This document shows, piece by piece, positions 32,516-41,810 of a stretch of 64,000 nt of DNA. The stretch lies in NCBI RefSeq assembly GCF_049532985.1, contig NZ_CP186693.1:2294001-2358000 (forward strand), written 5' to 3'. Positions within the stretch are counted from its first letter, which is position 1. Every line of letters starts with the position of its first letter. The notes under the pieces were generated by a model. It saw only the letters and a program-made list of their open reading frames with translations, had not been told where the DNA came from and did not search any database. This DNA is from Promicromonospora sp049532985. Its GTDB lineage: Bacteria > Actinomycetota > Actinomycetes > Actinomycetales > Cellulomonadaceae. A program made the translations under genes and the position numbers.

Positions 32516-34272
32516 GCGGCCTCCTCCAAGCTCATCTGGGACGTCACGATCTCCTGGTACGTCTCGTTCTCGGCCAGCAGCTCCGCGTGCGTGCCCCGGC
32601 CGACGATGCGGCCGTGGTCGAGCACCAGGATCTGCTCGGCGTCGCGGATGGTCGCCACGCGCTGCGCGACGACGATCACCGTCGCCTCGCGGGTCTGCGG
32701 CCGCAGCGCGGCGCGGAGCCGGGCGTCGGTCGCGTAGTCGAGCGCGGAGAAGCTGTCGTCGAACAGATAGATCCGCGGCTGGCGGATCACCGCCCGCGCG
32801 ATGGCCAGGCGCTGCCGCTGCCCGCCCGAGAAGGTGGCACCGCCCTGCGCCACGACCGACTCCAGCCCGTCCGGCAGGGCCTCGATGAAGTCGCGCGCCT
32901 GCGCCACCTCCAGCGCGGCCCACATCTCCTCCTCGGTGGCGTCCGGCTTGCCGTACCGCAGGTTGTCCGCCACCGTGCCGCTGAACAGGAACGCCTTCTG
33001 CGGCACCAGCCCCATGAGCGAGCCCAGGTCGCGCTGGGTCACGTCGCGCACGTCGATGCCGTCGACCCGCACGGCGCCGTCCGTCGCGTCGAACAGGCGC
33101 GGTACCAGGTTCAGCAGGGTCGACTTGCCGGACCCCGTCGAACCGATGATCGCCGTGGTCCGGCCCGGCTCCGCGGTGAAGGACAGGTCGTGCAGCACCG
33201 GCTCCTCGGCGCCCGGGTACCGGAACTCGACGTTCTCGAAGGTGACCTGCCCGCGCGGGGCGGGAACGGCGTCGTCGTCCTCCGTGGGGAAGAGCGCGAC
33301 GGGGGCGTCCGGGTCGATTACGGACGAGCTGGTCTCCAGCACCTCCCCGATCCGGTCCGCCGCGACGGCGGCGCGCGGGATCATCATGAAGATCATCGTG
33401 GACATCATCACGGCCATGAGGATGTACATGAGGTAGCTGAGGAACGCCGTCAGGGAGCCGATCTGCATGCCCCCGGCCTCGATCTCGTGCGCACCGAACC
33501 ACAGCACCGCCACCGAGGACATATTCATGATGAGCATGACCACCGGGAACGTCAGCGCCATGAGCCGGCCCGCGCGCAGCGAGGTGTCGAACAGCTCCTC
33601 GTTCACCACGCCGAACCGCTCGGTCTCGCGGCGCTCGCGCACGAAGGCACGCACCACCCGAAGCCCCGTGATCTGCTCGCGCAGCACGCTGTTGATGGCG
33701 TCGATGCGCTTCTGCATGCGGCGGAAGTGCGGCACCATGCGCCACACGATGACGCCGGCCGTGGCCGCCAGCACCGGCACGATGACCAGCAGGAGCCCCG
33801 ACATCGTGACGTCCTCGGACAGCGCCAGGATCACGCCGCCGACCAGCATGATCGGCGCCATCACCATGATGGTGAACGTCATGAGCACCGTCATCTGCAC
33901 CTGCTGCACGTCGTTGGTGCCGCGCGTGATGAGCGTGGGCGCACCGAACTTGGCCATCTCCCGCGCGGAGTAGGTCTGCACGGTGTGGAACAGGTCGCGC
34001 CGCAGGTCACGACCGAACGCCGTGGCCACCTGCGCGCCGAAGTAGACGGCGACCACCGAGGCGGCCACCTGGCCCAGCGACACCAGCAGCATCCAGCCGC
34101 CGATGCTCCAGATGTGGCCGATGTCGCCGAGCACGACACCCTGGTCGATGATGTCCGCGTTGAGGCTGGGCAGGTACAGGGCCGCGAGCGTCTGCACCAG
34201 CTGCAGCACGAGCACCGCGACCACCGCCCAGCGGTACGGGCCCAGATATCTCCGGGCGAGCGTGACTAGCAT
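32512..34272 (-). CDS. ABC exporter half-transporter (permease-ATPase), first subunit
   Basis: A 586-aa fused exporter. Six membrane helices (first at residues about 17-36) are followed by an ATPase with Walker A GSTGSGKSTLLNLVP, signature FSGGQRQRLA and Walker B IYLFDDSFSALD; the catalytic Glu after Walker B is replaced by Asp or Ser (LFDDSFSA), typical of one half of heterodimeric exporters. The ATG at 34272 shares a base with the TetR stop. With the second half-transporter downstream it should form a heterodimer exporting drugs or lipids. Expression is probably controlled by the upstream TetR. Confidence 0.92.
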   Translation of the reverse strand: MLVTLARRYLGPYRWAVVAVLVLQLVQTLAALYLPSLNADIIDQGVVLGDIGHIWSIGGWMLLVSLGQVAASVVAVYFGAQVATAFGRDLRRDLFHTVQTYSAREMAKFGAPTLITRGTNDVQQVQMTVLMTFTIMVMAPIMLVGGVILALSEDVTMSGLLLVIVPVLAATAGVIVWRMVPHFRRMQKRIDAINSVLREQITGLRVVRAFVRERRETERFGVVNEELFDTSLRAGRLMALTFPVVMLIMNMSSVAVLWFGAHEIEAGGMQIGSLTAFLSYLMYILMAVMMSTMIFMMIPRAAVAADRIGEVLETSSSVIDPDAPVALFPTEDDDAVPAPRGQVTFENVEFRYPGAEEPVLHDLSFTAEPGRTTAIIGSTGSGKSTLLNLVPRLFDATDGAVRVDGIDVRDVTQRDLGSLMGLVPQKAFLFSGTVADNLRYGKPDATEEEMWAALEVAQARDFIEALPDGLESVVAQGGATFSGGQRQRLAIARAVIRQPRIYLFDDSFSALDYATDARLRAALRPQTREATVIVVAQRVATIRDAEQILVLDHGRIVGRGTHAELLAENETYQEIVTSQMSLEEAA

Positions 34273-35246
34273 CAAGAGTTCCCTTCAGGGCTGGGGGTTG
34301 GAGAACCTGGTGCATCCGGTCCCGCAGTGGAGGCTGCACCGTCAACGGAGCGCGGGCCAGACTTTTTCGCGGGGCCGGCGAGCCCGTTGACGAGGGCGTC
34401 GGCCAGGACGTCGGCCGGCACCGCCGGCTGCAGGTGGTCGATCCGCAGGTGTGCGCCGGCGATGGCCGACTCGATCAGCGAGACCGCCACCTCGACGGGG
34501 ACCCGCAGGCGGTGCGCGTCCGGGGCGAGGACGGCGGTGATGCCCTCGACGGTAGCCGCCCGCTGCCGGGTGCGCTGTTCCAGCAGCGTCTTGCGGTAGC
34601 TGAGCATCCGCTCGTGCTGGTCGGCGGCGGTGCCGGCGCCCGTGTACGGCGGCCCCGGCGCGCCGGGCCGGCCGGGCGGAGAGCCCGGCGGCACGGGCTG
34701 ACCCGGCGGCGGACCCGGCACGATCGGCGGCCCGTCGTCCGAGCCCGGCACACCGGGGACGAGCGGCCGGCCCGGCACCGCGCCCGGGATGAACGGCGGG
34801 CCGTCGGTCGAACCAGGCACACCCGGCGTCACCGCCGCACCGGGCGGGGAGCCCGGCGGGCCCGGCGGCGCCCCGGGCGTCGGTGCCATGCTGCGCAGGA
34901 CGGACATCCACCGCAGCACCTCCGCCACACGGTGCCGGCCGAGCTCGATGACGAGCTCCAGGCGCCGCTCGAGGGGTAGCCCCGGGTCGATGCCGGTGAG
35001 CTCGGCGAGGGTCTGCTCGGGCTTGCCCGCCCGGGACAGGCCCTCGATCGCGACGGCACCGACCAGCGCCGTCTTGTCGCCGAACGCCCGGAACAGGGTG
35101 CCCTCCGCGACCCCGGCAGCCTGCGCCAGCTCGCGGGAGGTGACATCGTGCCCCCGCTCGGCGACCAGCGGCAGCACCGCGTCGACGATGGCCGCCTTGC
35201 GGTCGTCGGGAGACATGCGGGATGCCCGGGGGCGCGCGCTCTGCAT
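34272..35246 (-). CDS. TetR-family regulator with Pro/Gly-rich collagen-like insert
   Basis: A 324-aa TetR, far longer than the usual 190-220. The helix-turn-helix is normal (SRELAQAAGVAEGTLFRAFG, residues 38-57). After helix RWMSVLRSM (about 112-120) an 83-residue Pro/Gly/Ser-rich segment (121-203) containing VPGSTDGPP and VPGSDDGPP repeats interrupts the ligand-binding domain, which resumes at DQHERMLSYRKTLLEQ. A further disordered tail ends the protein. It leads the ABC exporter operon, and the palindrome at 35263-35278 fits an autoregulatory operator. The ATG at 35246 is used because the longer ORF would run over that operator. Confidence 0.85.
   Translation of the reverse strand: MQSARPRASRMSPDDRKAAIVDAVLPLVAERGHDVTSRELAQAAGVAEGTLFRAFGDKTALVGAVAIEGLSRAGKPEQTLAELTGIDPGLPLERRLELVIELGRHRVAEVLRWMSVLRSMAPTPGAPPGPPGSPPGAAVTPGVPGSTDGPPFIPGAVPGRPLVPGVPGSDDGPPIVPGPPPGQPVPPGSPPGRPGAPGPPYTGAGTAADQHERMLSYRKTLLEQRTRQRAATVEGITAVLAPDAHRLRVPVEVAVSLIESAIAGAHLRIDHLQPAVPADVLADALVNGLAGPAKKSGPRSVDGAASTAGPDAPGSPTPSPEGNS
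34638..34886. repeat. Pro/Gly-rich low-complexity coding insert in the TetR gene
   Basis: It encodes residues 121-203 of the TetR protein. Two related units (VPGSTDGPPFIPGAVPG and VPGSDDGPPIVPGPPPG) show internal duplication; the rest is PPG-like. Confidence 0.8.
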
Positions 35247-35262
35247 AGCAGGAACAGTAAAT

Positions 35263-35278
35263 GAGTGAGCACTCACTC
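35263..35278. promoter_or_regulatory. TetR operator of the exporter operon
   Basis: GAGTGAG-CA-CTCACTC is a perfect 7-bp inverted repeat about 17 bp before the TetR start, the usual place and form of an actinobacterial TetR autoregulatory site (TGAGTGA-type). Confidence 0.72.
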
Positions 35279-35315
35279 CGCAACTGGTTCGCCTCTGAGC
35301 AGATCAGACATGCCG

Positions 35316-35348
35316 AGAGCCCCTGCAGCACGAGGCAGCAGGGGCTCT
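35316..35348. terminator. Terminator-like hairpin upstream of the TetR gene
   Basis: AGAGCCCCTGC and its complement surround 11 bases. It lies after the slipin gene's repeat array on the minus strand and likely ends slipin transcription. Confidence 0.65.
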
Positions 35349-35358
35349 GGAAAGACTG

Positions 35359-35426
35359 CGAGGTCGTGACTTTGCCTCGAGATCGGCACAGGCCTGTGCC
35401 GATCTCGAGGCAAAGTCACGACCTCG
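35359..35426. repeat. Perfect 68-bp palindrome without loop
   Basis: Each arm is 34 bases, meeting at AGG|CCT (35390-35395), and no mismatch was found. The outer sequence is CGAGGTCGTGACTTTGCCTC. It lies between the slipin stop and the TetR promoter. It could act as a terminator or insulator, or form a cruciform. Confidence 0.9.
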
Positions 35427-35430
35427 CCGG

Positions 35431-35540
35431 GCTGTGGGTCAGCCTGCTGCCGGGGTCAGGCTGTGGGTCAGCCTGCCGCCGGGGTCAGGCTGTGGGTCAG
35501 CCTGCCGCCGGGGTCAGGCTGTGGGTCAGCCTGCCGGCGG
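35431..35540. repeat. 29-bp tandem repeat overlapping the slipin 3' end
   Basis: Units starting GCTGTGGGTCAGCCTGC occupy 35431-35459, 35460-35488, 35489-35517 and partly 35518-35540. The last unit contains the slipin stop codon (35526-35528), so the earlier units repeat the gene end downstream. Confidence 0.88.
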
Positions 35541-36683
35541 GGCGGGCGGCGGGGGCGGCGTGCCGCCACCCGGGCGCTGACCGCGCTCCTGGCTCGGGTC
35601 GAACGGCTCGCCCGAGCGGGTGCCCGCGCTCGTCGCGTCGGCCACGGCGGCCTCCGCCTGGCGCTGCGCCTCGGCCAGCGCCTCCGCTGGCGGCGGCAGC
35701 AGGGGCTCGTCGAGCACCGAGTCGGCGGGCTCGCGCGGACCCGTGGGACCGTCGGTGGACGGCACCGGCGGGACACCCGGTCCACCCGGACCGGCCGGGC
35801 CACCGCCGCCGAAGCCGGAGGCGATGTTGCCCAGGGCCGCGGTGAACTCGGTCGGGATGACCCAGGTGGTGTTGGACGTGCCGTTGGCGATCTGCGGCAG
35901 CGTCTGGAGGTACTGGTAGGCCAGCAGCTTGGGGTCCGCGTCGCCGCGGTGGATGGCCTCGAAGACCTGGAGGATGGCGCGGGACTCACCCTCGGCGCGC
36001 AGGATCTGCGCCTGCGCGTCACCCTCGGCCTTGAGGATCTCGGACTGCTTCTGACCCTCGGCCGTGAGGATGGCGGACTGCTTGACACCCTCCGCGGTGA
36101 GGATCGCGGCACGCCGGTCACGCTCGGCGCGCATCTGCTGCTCCATGGAGCCCTGCACCGACGGCGGCGGGTCGATCGACTTGAGCTCCACGCGGTTGAC
36201 GCGGATGCCCCAGCGCCCGGTCGCCTCGTCGAGCACGCCACGCAGCTGCCCGTTGATCTGGTCGCGGCTGGTCAGCGTCTGCTCCAGGTCCATCGAACCG
36301 ATCACGTTACGCAGCGTGGTGACGGTGAGCTGCTCGATGGCCGTGATGTAGTTCGCGATCTCGTACACCGCCGACTTGGCGTCGGTCACCTGGAAGTAGA
36401 TGACGGTGTCGATCTCGACCACCAGGTTGTCGCTGGTGATCACCGGCTGGGGCGGGAACGACACGACCTGCTCACGCAGGTCCACGCCGGCCCGGACGCG
36501 GTCCACGAACGGCACCAGCACGTGCAGACCCGGGTCGAGCGTCTTCGAGTAACGACCCAGGCGCTCGACCACGAGCGCGACCGACTGCGGGACGATCCGC
36601 ACGGCGCGGATCACCGCGACGATGCCGACGATGACGACCAGGGCAATGATCAGGTAGAGCAGGACTTGCCCGAATGACTCCAC
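35526..36683 (-). CDS. SPFH/band 7 (stomatin/slipin-like) membrane protein
   Basis: A 385-aa protein. One N-terminal transmembrane helix (LLYLIIALVVIVGIVAVI, about residues 8-25) is followed by the band 7 domain (RIVPQSVALVVERLGRYSKT; FVDRVRAGVDLREQVV), a coiled-coil part with AILTAEGVKQSAILTAEGQK repeats, and a Pro/Gly-rich C-terminus ending PPPPPAPPAG. These proteins form membrane microdomain rings or cages with NfeD partners, and an NfeD-like gene precedes it. The GTG start at 36683 follows AAGGAGACGTC. The 3' end lies in a 29-bp tandem repeat. Confidence 0.92.
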   Translation of the reverse strand: MESFGQVLLYLIIALVVIVGIVAVIRAVRIVPQSVALVVERLGRYSKTLDPGLHVLVPFVDRVRAGVDLREQVVSFPPQPVITSDNLVVEIDTVIYFQVTDAKSAVYEIANYITAIEQLTVTTLRNVIGSMDLEQTLTSRDQINGQLRGVLDEATGRWGIRVNRVELKSIDPPPSVQGSMEQQMRAERDRRAAILTAEGVKQSAILTAEGQKQSEILKAEGDAQAQILRAEGESRAILQVFEAIHRGDADPKLLAYQYLQTLPQIANGTSNTTWVIPTEFTAALGNIASGFGGGGPAGPGGPGVPPVPSTDGPTGPREPADSVLDEPLLPPPAEALAEAQRQAEAAVADATSAGTRSGEPFDPSQERGQRPGGGTPPPPPAPPAG

Positions 36684-36803
36684 GACGTCTCCTTACGCGG
36701 GCACCTAGGCCCGCACGGACGGTTTCAAGCTTCTGACTTGGACTGCCTGGGACTTCTTGTGCTGCTGGGAACTGCTCCGTGGCCGCGCCCAGGCGGCATG
36801 CGG

Positions 36804-37235
36804 CTACGCCTCCGGCTCGACGACGGCGGTGGCGCCGTCGATCTGGACCACACGAACGCTAGTGCCGGCGGGCAGCAGGGGCGACCCGGGTACCGACCGC
36901 GCGCTCCACACCTCACCGCTGAGCTTGATCAGCCCGGACGCCGTGGTGACGTCCTGCACGACCGATGCCGAGCGGCCCACGTTCGCCTCGGCGTTGGTGG
37001 GCGCCTTCGGCGTGTTGTTGCGCAGGTGCCGGATCAGCGTGGGCCGCAGCGTCACGAGCAGCACCACCGAGGCGACCACGAAGACGACCGCCTGTACCCA
37101 CAGCGGGGTGCCCGCCGCGTTCGCCACGGACGCGGCCAGCGCGCCGCCCGCGAACATGATGAAGACGAAGTCGAGCGACAGCAGCTCGATCAAGGCGAAG
37201 ATCAGTGCCGCACCTACCCACCACAACCAGGCCAT
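36804..37235 (-). CDS. NfeD-like membrane protein
   Basis: A 143-aa protein with two to three N-terminal hydrophobic helices (MAWLWWVGAALIFALIELLS; WVQAVVFVVASVVLLVTL) and a C-terminal OB-fold-like beta domain (GLIKLSGEVWSARSV; VRVVQIDGATAVVEPE). This short NfeD form usually partners a stomatin-like SPFH protein, encoded here 120 bp downstream on the same strand. The ATG follows GGAGGGAGCACCCC. A small GCGGGC/GCCCGC stem lies between the two genes, so the slipin gene may have partly separate regulation. Confidence 0.9.
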   Translation of the reverse strand: MAWLWWVGAALIFALIELLSLDFVFIMFAGGALAASVANAAGTPLWVQAVVFVVASVVLLVTLRPTLIRHLRNNTPKAPTNAEANVGRSASVVQDVTTASGLIKLSGEVWSARSVPGSPLLPAGTSVRVVQIDGATAVVEPEA

Positions 37236-37438
37236 GGGGTGCTCCCTCCGAGCGTCCGCTCCGGCTGGCGACCGGTCGCCCACGGAACCACTCCGTCGGC
37301 GGGTCCTCGCGGTGAATCTACCGCCACCTCGGACCTTTGCCCGGACTTTACCAAGGTCCACTGACACGGCGGTAGCAAAATCGCCGTTTCAGGGGGCCGG
37401 GTTCGGAACGTGTCCGAACTGGTACCGAACCGCCTCCG

Positions 37439-38230
<792 letters not shown>

Positions 38231-38298
38231 CGACCCTACCTGACCGCACGGCTCTGAACTGTGGTGTTCCGGCGCGCCACGTCATCTACAGTGCTGCG

Positions 38299-39060
38299 GT
38301 GGACACCGATCAGGACCTCCCCCGGAGCGTGCTGCTCGCCCTGTGGCTGCAGGGTGTGGGCGACACCTCGGACGCCGTGAAGTCCGTGGTGGGCGACGAC
38401 GAGCCGCACACCGTCGAGGGGCTGCCCGGGTTCGCCGACGGCACCGACCTCGGCACCCTCTTCACGGCCTGGACCACGGGACCGCGCGAGGTCTGCGCGC
38501 TGCTGCCCGCGCCCGGCGACCCCGCGGGCGTCCCCGCAGCGGCGAACCACGACGCGACCCAGGCCGGCGAGTGCGTGGTGGTCACCACGCCGGCGGGGAG
38601 CTGGGCGGCCGTGCCGGAGGTCCGGGCGTTCGGCAGCCACATCGAGCCGGGCCACCTGGTGACGTGGCGCGTGCTGGAGGTCCCGGCGTGGACCACCCTG
38701 GTGCTGGGCACGATCGGCTCGGTCGCCGACGCCGAGCGCGAGCTGCGCACGAGCCTCATGCGGGCCACGGAGGCCCTGGACCAGCTCGACGTGGCCCGCT
38801 GGCGCGACGACGCGGCCGACGCGATCGAACGCATCCGCTCGACCAGCACGGCGTCCTGGCCGGTGCCGCACCTGGACGGCCGGCGTGCCCGCGTCCTGGA
38901 CCTCGCCAGCCGCCTGCGCGCGATCGTCGCGCTGGGCACGGTCGACGACGGCGGCGCCGTGAACGTCTTCCAGGTGGACCAGCGCTCCACGGCGCTGCGC
39001 GAGGTGGACCGCACGGCCCGACACGCCTTGAGCGCGGCCACCTACGGCGCCGTCCGCTGA
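38299..39060 (+). CDS. Conserved hypothetical actinobacterial protein
   Basis: A 253-aa protein starting MDTDQDLPRSVLLALWLQ. It is soluble, acidic and Ala-rich, with no signal peptide, membrane helix or recognised domain. Coding is supported by its length, third-position GC and fit between flanking genes. It is divergent from the ABC ATPase across 68 bp and convergent with the glycogen synthase gene with only 4 bp between. The C-terminal half (DAERELRTSLMRATEALDQ) looks helical. No function is proposed. Confidence 0.72.
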   Translation: MDTDQDLPRSVLLALWLQGVGDTSDAVKSVVGDDEPHTVEGLPGFADGTDLGTLFTAWTTGPREVCALLPAPGDPAGVPAAANHDATQAGECVVVTTPAGSWAAVPEVRAFGSHIEPGHLVTWRVLEVPAWTTLVLGTIGSVADAERELRTSLMRATEALDQLDVARWRDDAADAIERIRSTSTASWPVPHLDGRRARVLDLASRLRAIVALGTVDDGGAVNVFQVDQRSTALREVDRTARHALSAATYGAVR

Positions 39061-39064
39061 CCGC

Positions 39065-40327
39065 TCAGGACCGGGCCAGGACCGCTCGGTAGACGTCCAT
39101 CGTGCGGTCGGCGATCGCCGTCCACGTGAAGTGCTCCTCGGCCCGCCGTCGACCCGCCGCGCCCATGGCCGCCGCACCCTCCGGGTCGGTCGCCACGCGG
39201 GTCAGCGCCGCCGCGAGGTCGGCCACGAAGCGGTCGGGGTCCAGCGGGGTGCCGGTGCCGTCGTCGGCCTGCTCGATCGGCACCAGCAGGCCCGTGACGC
39301 CGTCGTCGACCACCTCGGGGATGCCGCCCGTGGCCGTGCCCACCACGGGCAGGCCCACGGCCATCGCCTCCAGGTTCACGATGCCGAGCGGCTCGTAGAC
39401 GCTCGGGCAGACGAAGACGGTGCAGGCCGCCAGGACGGCGGTGAGGTCGGGCCGCGGGAGCATCTCCTCGATCCAGACCACGCCGGTCCGGGTCTCGCGC
39501 AGGCGGTCGACCAGGCCCCGGACCTCCGCCATGATCTCCGGGGTGTCGGGCGCCCCGGCGCACAGCACGAGCTGCACCTCGGGCGGCAGCTCGGCGGCGG
39601 CGCGCAGCAGGTACGGCAGGCCCTTCTGGCGGGTGATCCGGCCGACGAACACCACGGCGGGCCGGCCGGGGTCGATCCCGTGCCGGTGCACGGTGGCGCG
39701 CGCGTCGGCGTCGTCGGCCGCGGGGCGCTGCCAGCCCGACAGGTCGATGCCGTTGTGCACCACGTGCACGCGCTCCGGGTCGAGCTCCGGGTAGACGCGC
39801 AGGATGTCGGCACGCATGCCCGCCGAGACGGCGATGACGCCGGCCGCCCCCAGGTAGGCGGTGCGCTCGGCCCACGACGAGAGCGCATAGCCGCCGCCCA
39901 GCTGTTCGGCCTTCCAGGGGCGCAAGGGCTCCAGCGAGTGCGCGGTGACGACGTGCGGCACGCCGTGCAGCAGCCCGCCCAGGTGCCCGGCCATGTTGGC
40001 GTACCAGGTGTGGGAGTGGACCAGGTCGGCGCCGGCGACGTCGTCGGCCATGACGAGGTCGGTGCCCAGGGTGGCCAGGGCGGCGTTGGCGCCCGAGAGG
40101 GCGGCCGGGGTGGTGTACCCGGTGACGCCGGCCGCCTCCGTGGCGGCGTCGCGCGGGCCGTCGAAGCAGCGCACGCGCACGTCGGCGTGGTGGGCAAGGA
40201 CCGTGGCGAGCTCCGCGACGTGCACCCCCGCGCCGCCGTAGACGTGCGGCGGGAACTCACGGGTCAGCAGGTCGACACGGAGCGTGGCGGCGGGATCGGG
40301 ACGGGAAACGGCTGCGGCGTCGGACAC
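39065..40327 (-). CDS. glgA: Glycogen synthase / alpha-maltose-1-phosphate synthase (GT4)
   Basis: A 420-aa GT4 glycosyltransferase of the actinobacterial short form. Early landmarks are LTREFPPHVYGGAGVHVAEL (the EYPP-type acceptor loop and GGAGxH) and HSHTWYAN; the GT4 donor-binding part has VVFVGRITRQKGLPYLL and PSVYEPLGIVNLEAMA. This family uses ADP-glucose either for glycogen or, as GlgM, for alpha-maltose-1-phosphate; sequence alone does not separate them. It is divergent from glgC by 74 bp, so substrate supply and polymer synthesis share a promoter region. The GTG at 40327 is used. Confidence 0.9.
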   Translation of the reverse strand: MSDAAAVSRPDPAATLRVDLLTREFPPHVYGGAGVHVAELATVLAHHADVRVRCFDGPRDAATEAAGVTGYTTPAALSGANAALATLGTDLVMADDVAGADLVHSHTWYANMAGHLGGLLHGVPHVVTAHSLEPLRPWKAEQLGGGYALSSWAERTAYLGAAGVIAVSAGMRADILRVYPELDPERVHVVHNGIDLSGWQRPAADDADARATVHRHGIDPGRPAVVFVGRITRQKGLPYLLRAAAELPPEVQLVLCAGAPDTPEIMAEVRGLVDRLRETRTGVVWIEEMLPRPDLTAVLAACTVFVCPSVYEPLGIVNLEAMAVGLPVVGTATGGIPEVVDDGVTGLLVPIEQADDGTGTPLDPDRFVADLAAALTRVATDPEGAAAMGAAGRRRAEEHFTWTAIADRTMDVYRAVLARS

Positions 40328-40401
40328 ACCGTCAACCTAGCGCGCACGGCGGGTCAGCGCGCCACCTGACGTACCGGGCCGAAAGGCCCTAATCTCGGCG
40401 T

Positions 40402-41643
40402 ATGGCTTCCGCTCCCCGCGTCCTCGCGATCGTCCTCGCCGGTGGCGAGGGGAAGCGGCTCATGCCGCTGACCGCCGCCCGCGCCAAGCCGGCGGTGCCG
40501 TTCGGCGGCATCTACCGCCTGGTCGACTTCGCCCTGTCCAACATCGTCAACTCGCGGTACCTGCACGTCGTCGTGCTGACGCAGTACAAGTCCCACTCCC
40601 TGGACCGGCACATCTCCAAGACGTGGCGCATGTCGCCGCTGCTGGGCAACTTCGTGGCCCCGGTGCCGGCGCAGCAGCGGGTGGGCAAGCACTGGTACCT
40701 CGGCAGCGCCGACGCGATCTACCAGTGCCTCAACATCATCGACGACGAGCGGCCCGACATCGTGGTCGTGGTCGGTGCCGACCACGTGTACCGCATGGAC
40801 TTCTCGCAGATGGTGGACGCGCACATCGAGTCCGGGGCGCGCGCGACCGTCGCGGCGATCCGTCAGCCGATCGGCATGGCCGACCAGTTCGGCGTCATCG
40901 ACGTGGACCCGGCCGACCCGACGAAGATCCGGGAGTTCCTGGAGAAGCCGACCGACCCGGTCGGCCTGCCCGACTCCCCCGGCGAGATCCTCGCCTCGAT
41001 GGGCAACTACGTGTTCGACGCCGACGCCCTGGTCGAGGCCGTCACGAAGGACGCGGCCAACCCCGACTCGCGGCACGACATGGGCGGCGACATCATCCCG
41101 GCGTTCGTGGCCCAGGGCGAGGCCGGCGTCTACGACTTCATCCGCAACGACGTACCCGGCTCCACCGAGCGCGACCGCGGGTACTGGCGCGACGTCGGGA
41201 CGATCGACTCGTTCTACGACGCCAACATGGACCTGATCTCCGTGACGCCGGTGTTCAACCTCTACAACAACGAGTGGCCGCTGTTCACGGGGTACACGGG
41301 GCTGCCGCCGGCCAAGTTCGTGCACGTGGGGCCGGGGCGCATGGGGCACGCCGTCGAGTCGATCGTGTCGCCGGGCGTGCTCATCTCCGGCGCGCAGGCG
41401 GCCGGGTCGGTGCTCTCCCCCGGGGTGCACCTGCACTCGTGGTCGAACGTGTCCAACTCGGTGCTGATGGACGACGTCCAGGTGCACCGGTACGCGCACG
41501 TGCACCGCGCCATCGTGGACAAGAACGTGGTGGTCAACGAGCGGGCGCGCATCGGCGTGGACCACGACGAGGACCGCGCGCGGGGGTTCACGGTGACGGA
41601 GAGCGGCCTGGTGGTGGTCCCGAAGGGCACGGTCGTCGACTGA
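40402..41643 (+). CDS. glgC: Glucose-1-phosphate adenylyltransferase
   Basis: A 413-aa ADP-glucose pyrophosphorylase. The N-terminal nucleotidyltransferase domain has VLAGGEGKRLMPLT (about residue 11) and PFGGIYRLVDFALSN, with GADHVYRMDF and the sugar-phosphate Lys near EFLEKPTDP. A C-terminal left-handed beta-helix follows (SIVSPGVLISGAQAAGSVLSP, split). It makes ADP-glucose from ATP and glucose-1-phosphate, the committed step of glycogen and GlgM-route synthesis. Divergent from glgA. A perfect 25-bp hairpin follows its stop before serB. Confidence 0.95.
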   Translation: MASAPRVLAIVLAGGEGKRLMPLTAARAKPAVPFGGIYRLVDFALSNIVNSRYLHVVVLTQYKSHSLDRHISKTWRMSPLLGNFVAPVPAQQRVGKHWYLGSADAIYQCLNIIDDERPDIVVVVGADHVYRMDFSQMVDAHIESGARATVAAIRQPIGMADQFGVIDVDPADPTKIREFLEKPTDPVGLPDSPGEILASMGNYVFDADALVEAVTKDAANPDSRHDMGGDIIPAFVAQGEAGVYDFIRNDVPGSTERDRGYWRDVGTIDSFYDANMDLISVTPVFNLYNNEWPLFTGYTGLPPAKFVHVGPGRMGHAVESIVSPGVLISGAQAAGSVLSPGVHLHSWSNVSNSVLMDDVQVHRYAHVHRAIVDKNVVVNERARIGVDHDEDRARGFTVTESGLVVVPKGTVVD

Positions 41644-41675
41644 CGCCGCCGCGGGGGTGGCGACGGTCGCCCGGC

Positions 41676-41735
41676 GTCGAACGCAGGAGTAGTTGCACTC
41701 TGAGCGCTCGGAGTGCAACTACTCCTGCGTTCGAC
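41676..41735. terminator. Perfect 25-bp hairpin after glgC
   Basis: The left arm begins GTCGAACGCAGGAGTAGTTG and all 25 bp pair around the 10-nt loop TGAGCGCTCG, itself partly palindromic. It is downstream of glgC and 75 bp before serB, both plus strand. No U-tract is present. Confidence 0.8.
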
Positions 41736-41810
41736 CCGTCTGCGCGTGTTCGGTGCGCAGCACGTGGACGGGAACGCGCGGCGGGGCGGTGCTCCGGCAC
41801 ACTGGTGCCC

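Noticed and set aside
30264..32888. An 874-codon open frame antisense to the ABC exporter genes
   Set aside because: It mirrors the high-GC codon pattern of the real genes, lacks recognisable domains and overlaps two clear transporters. The same applies to long antisense frames at 3135-5180, 20877-23738 and 48880-52659.
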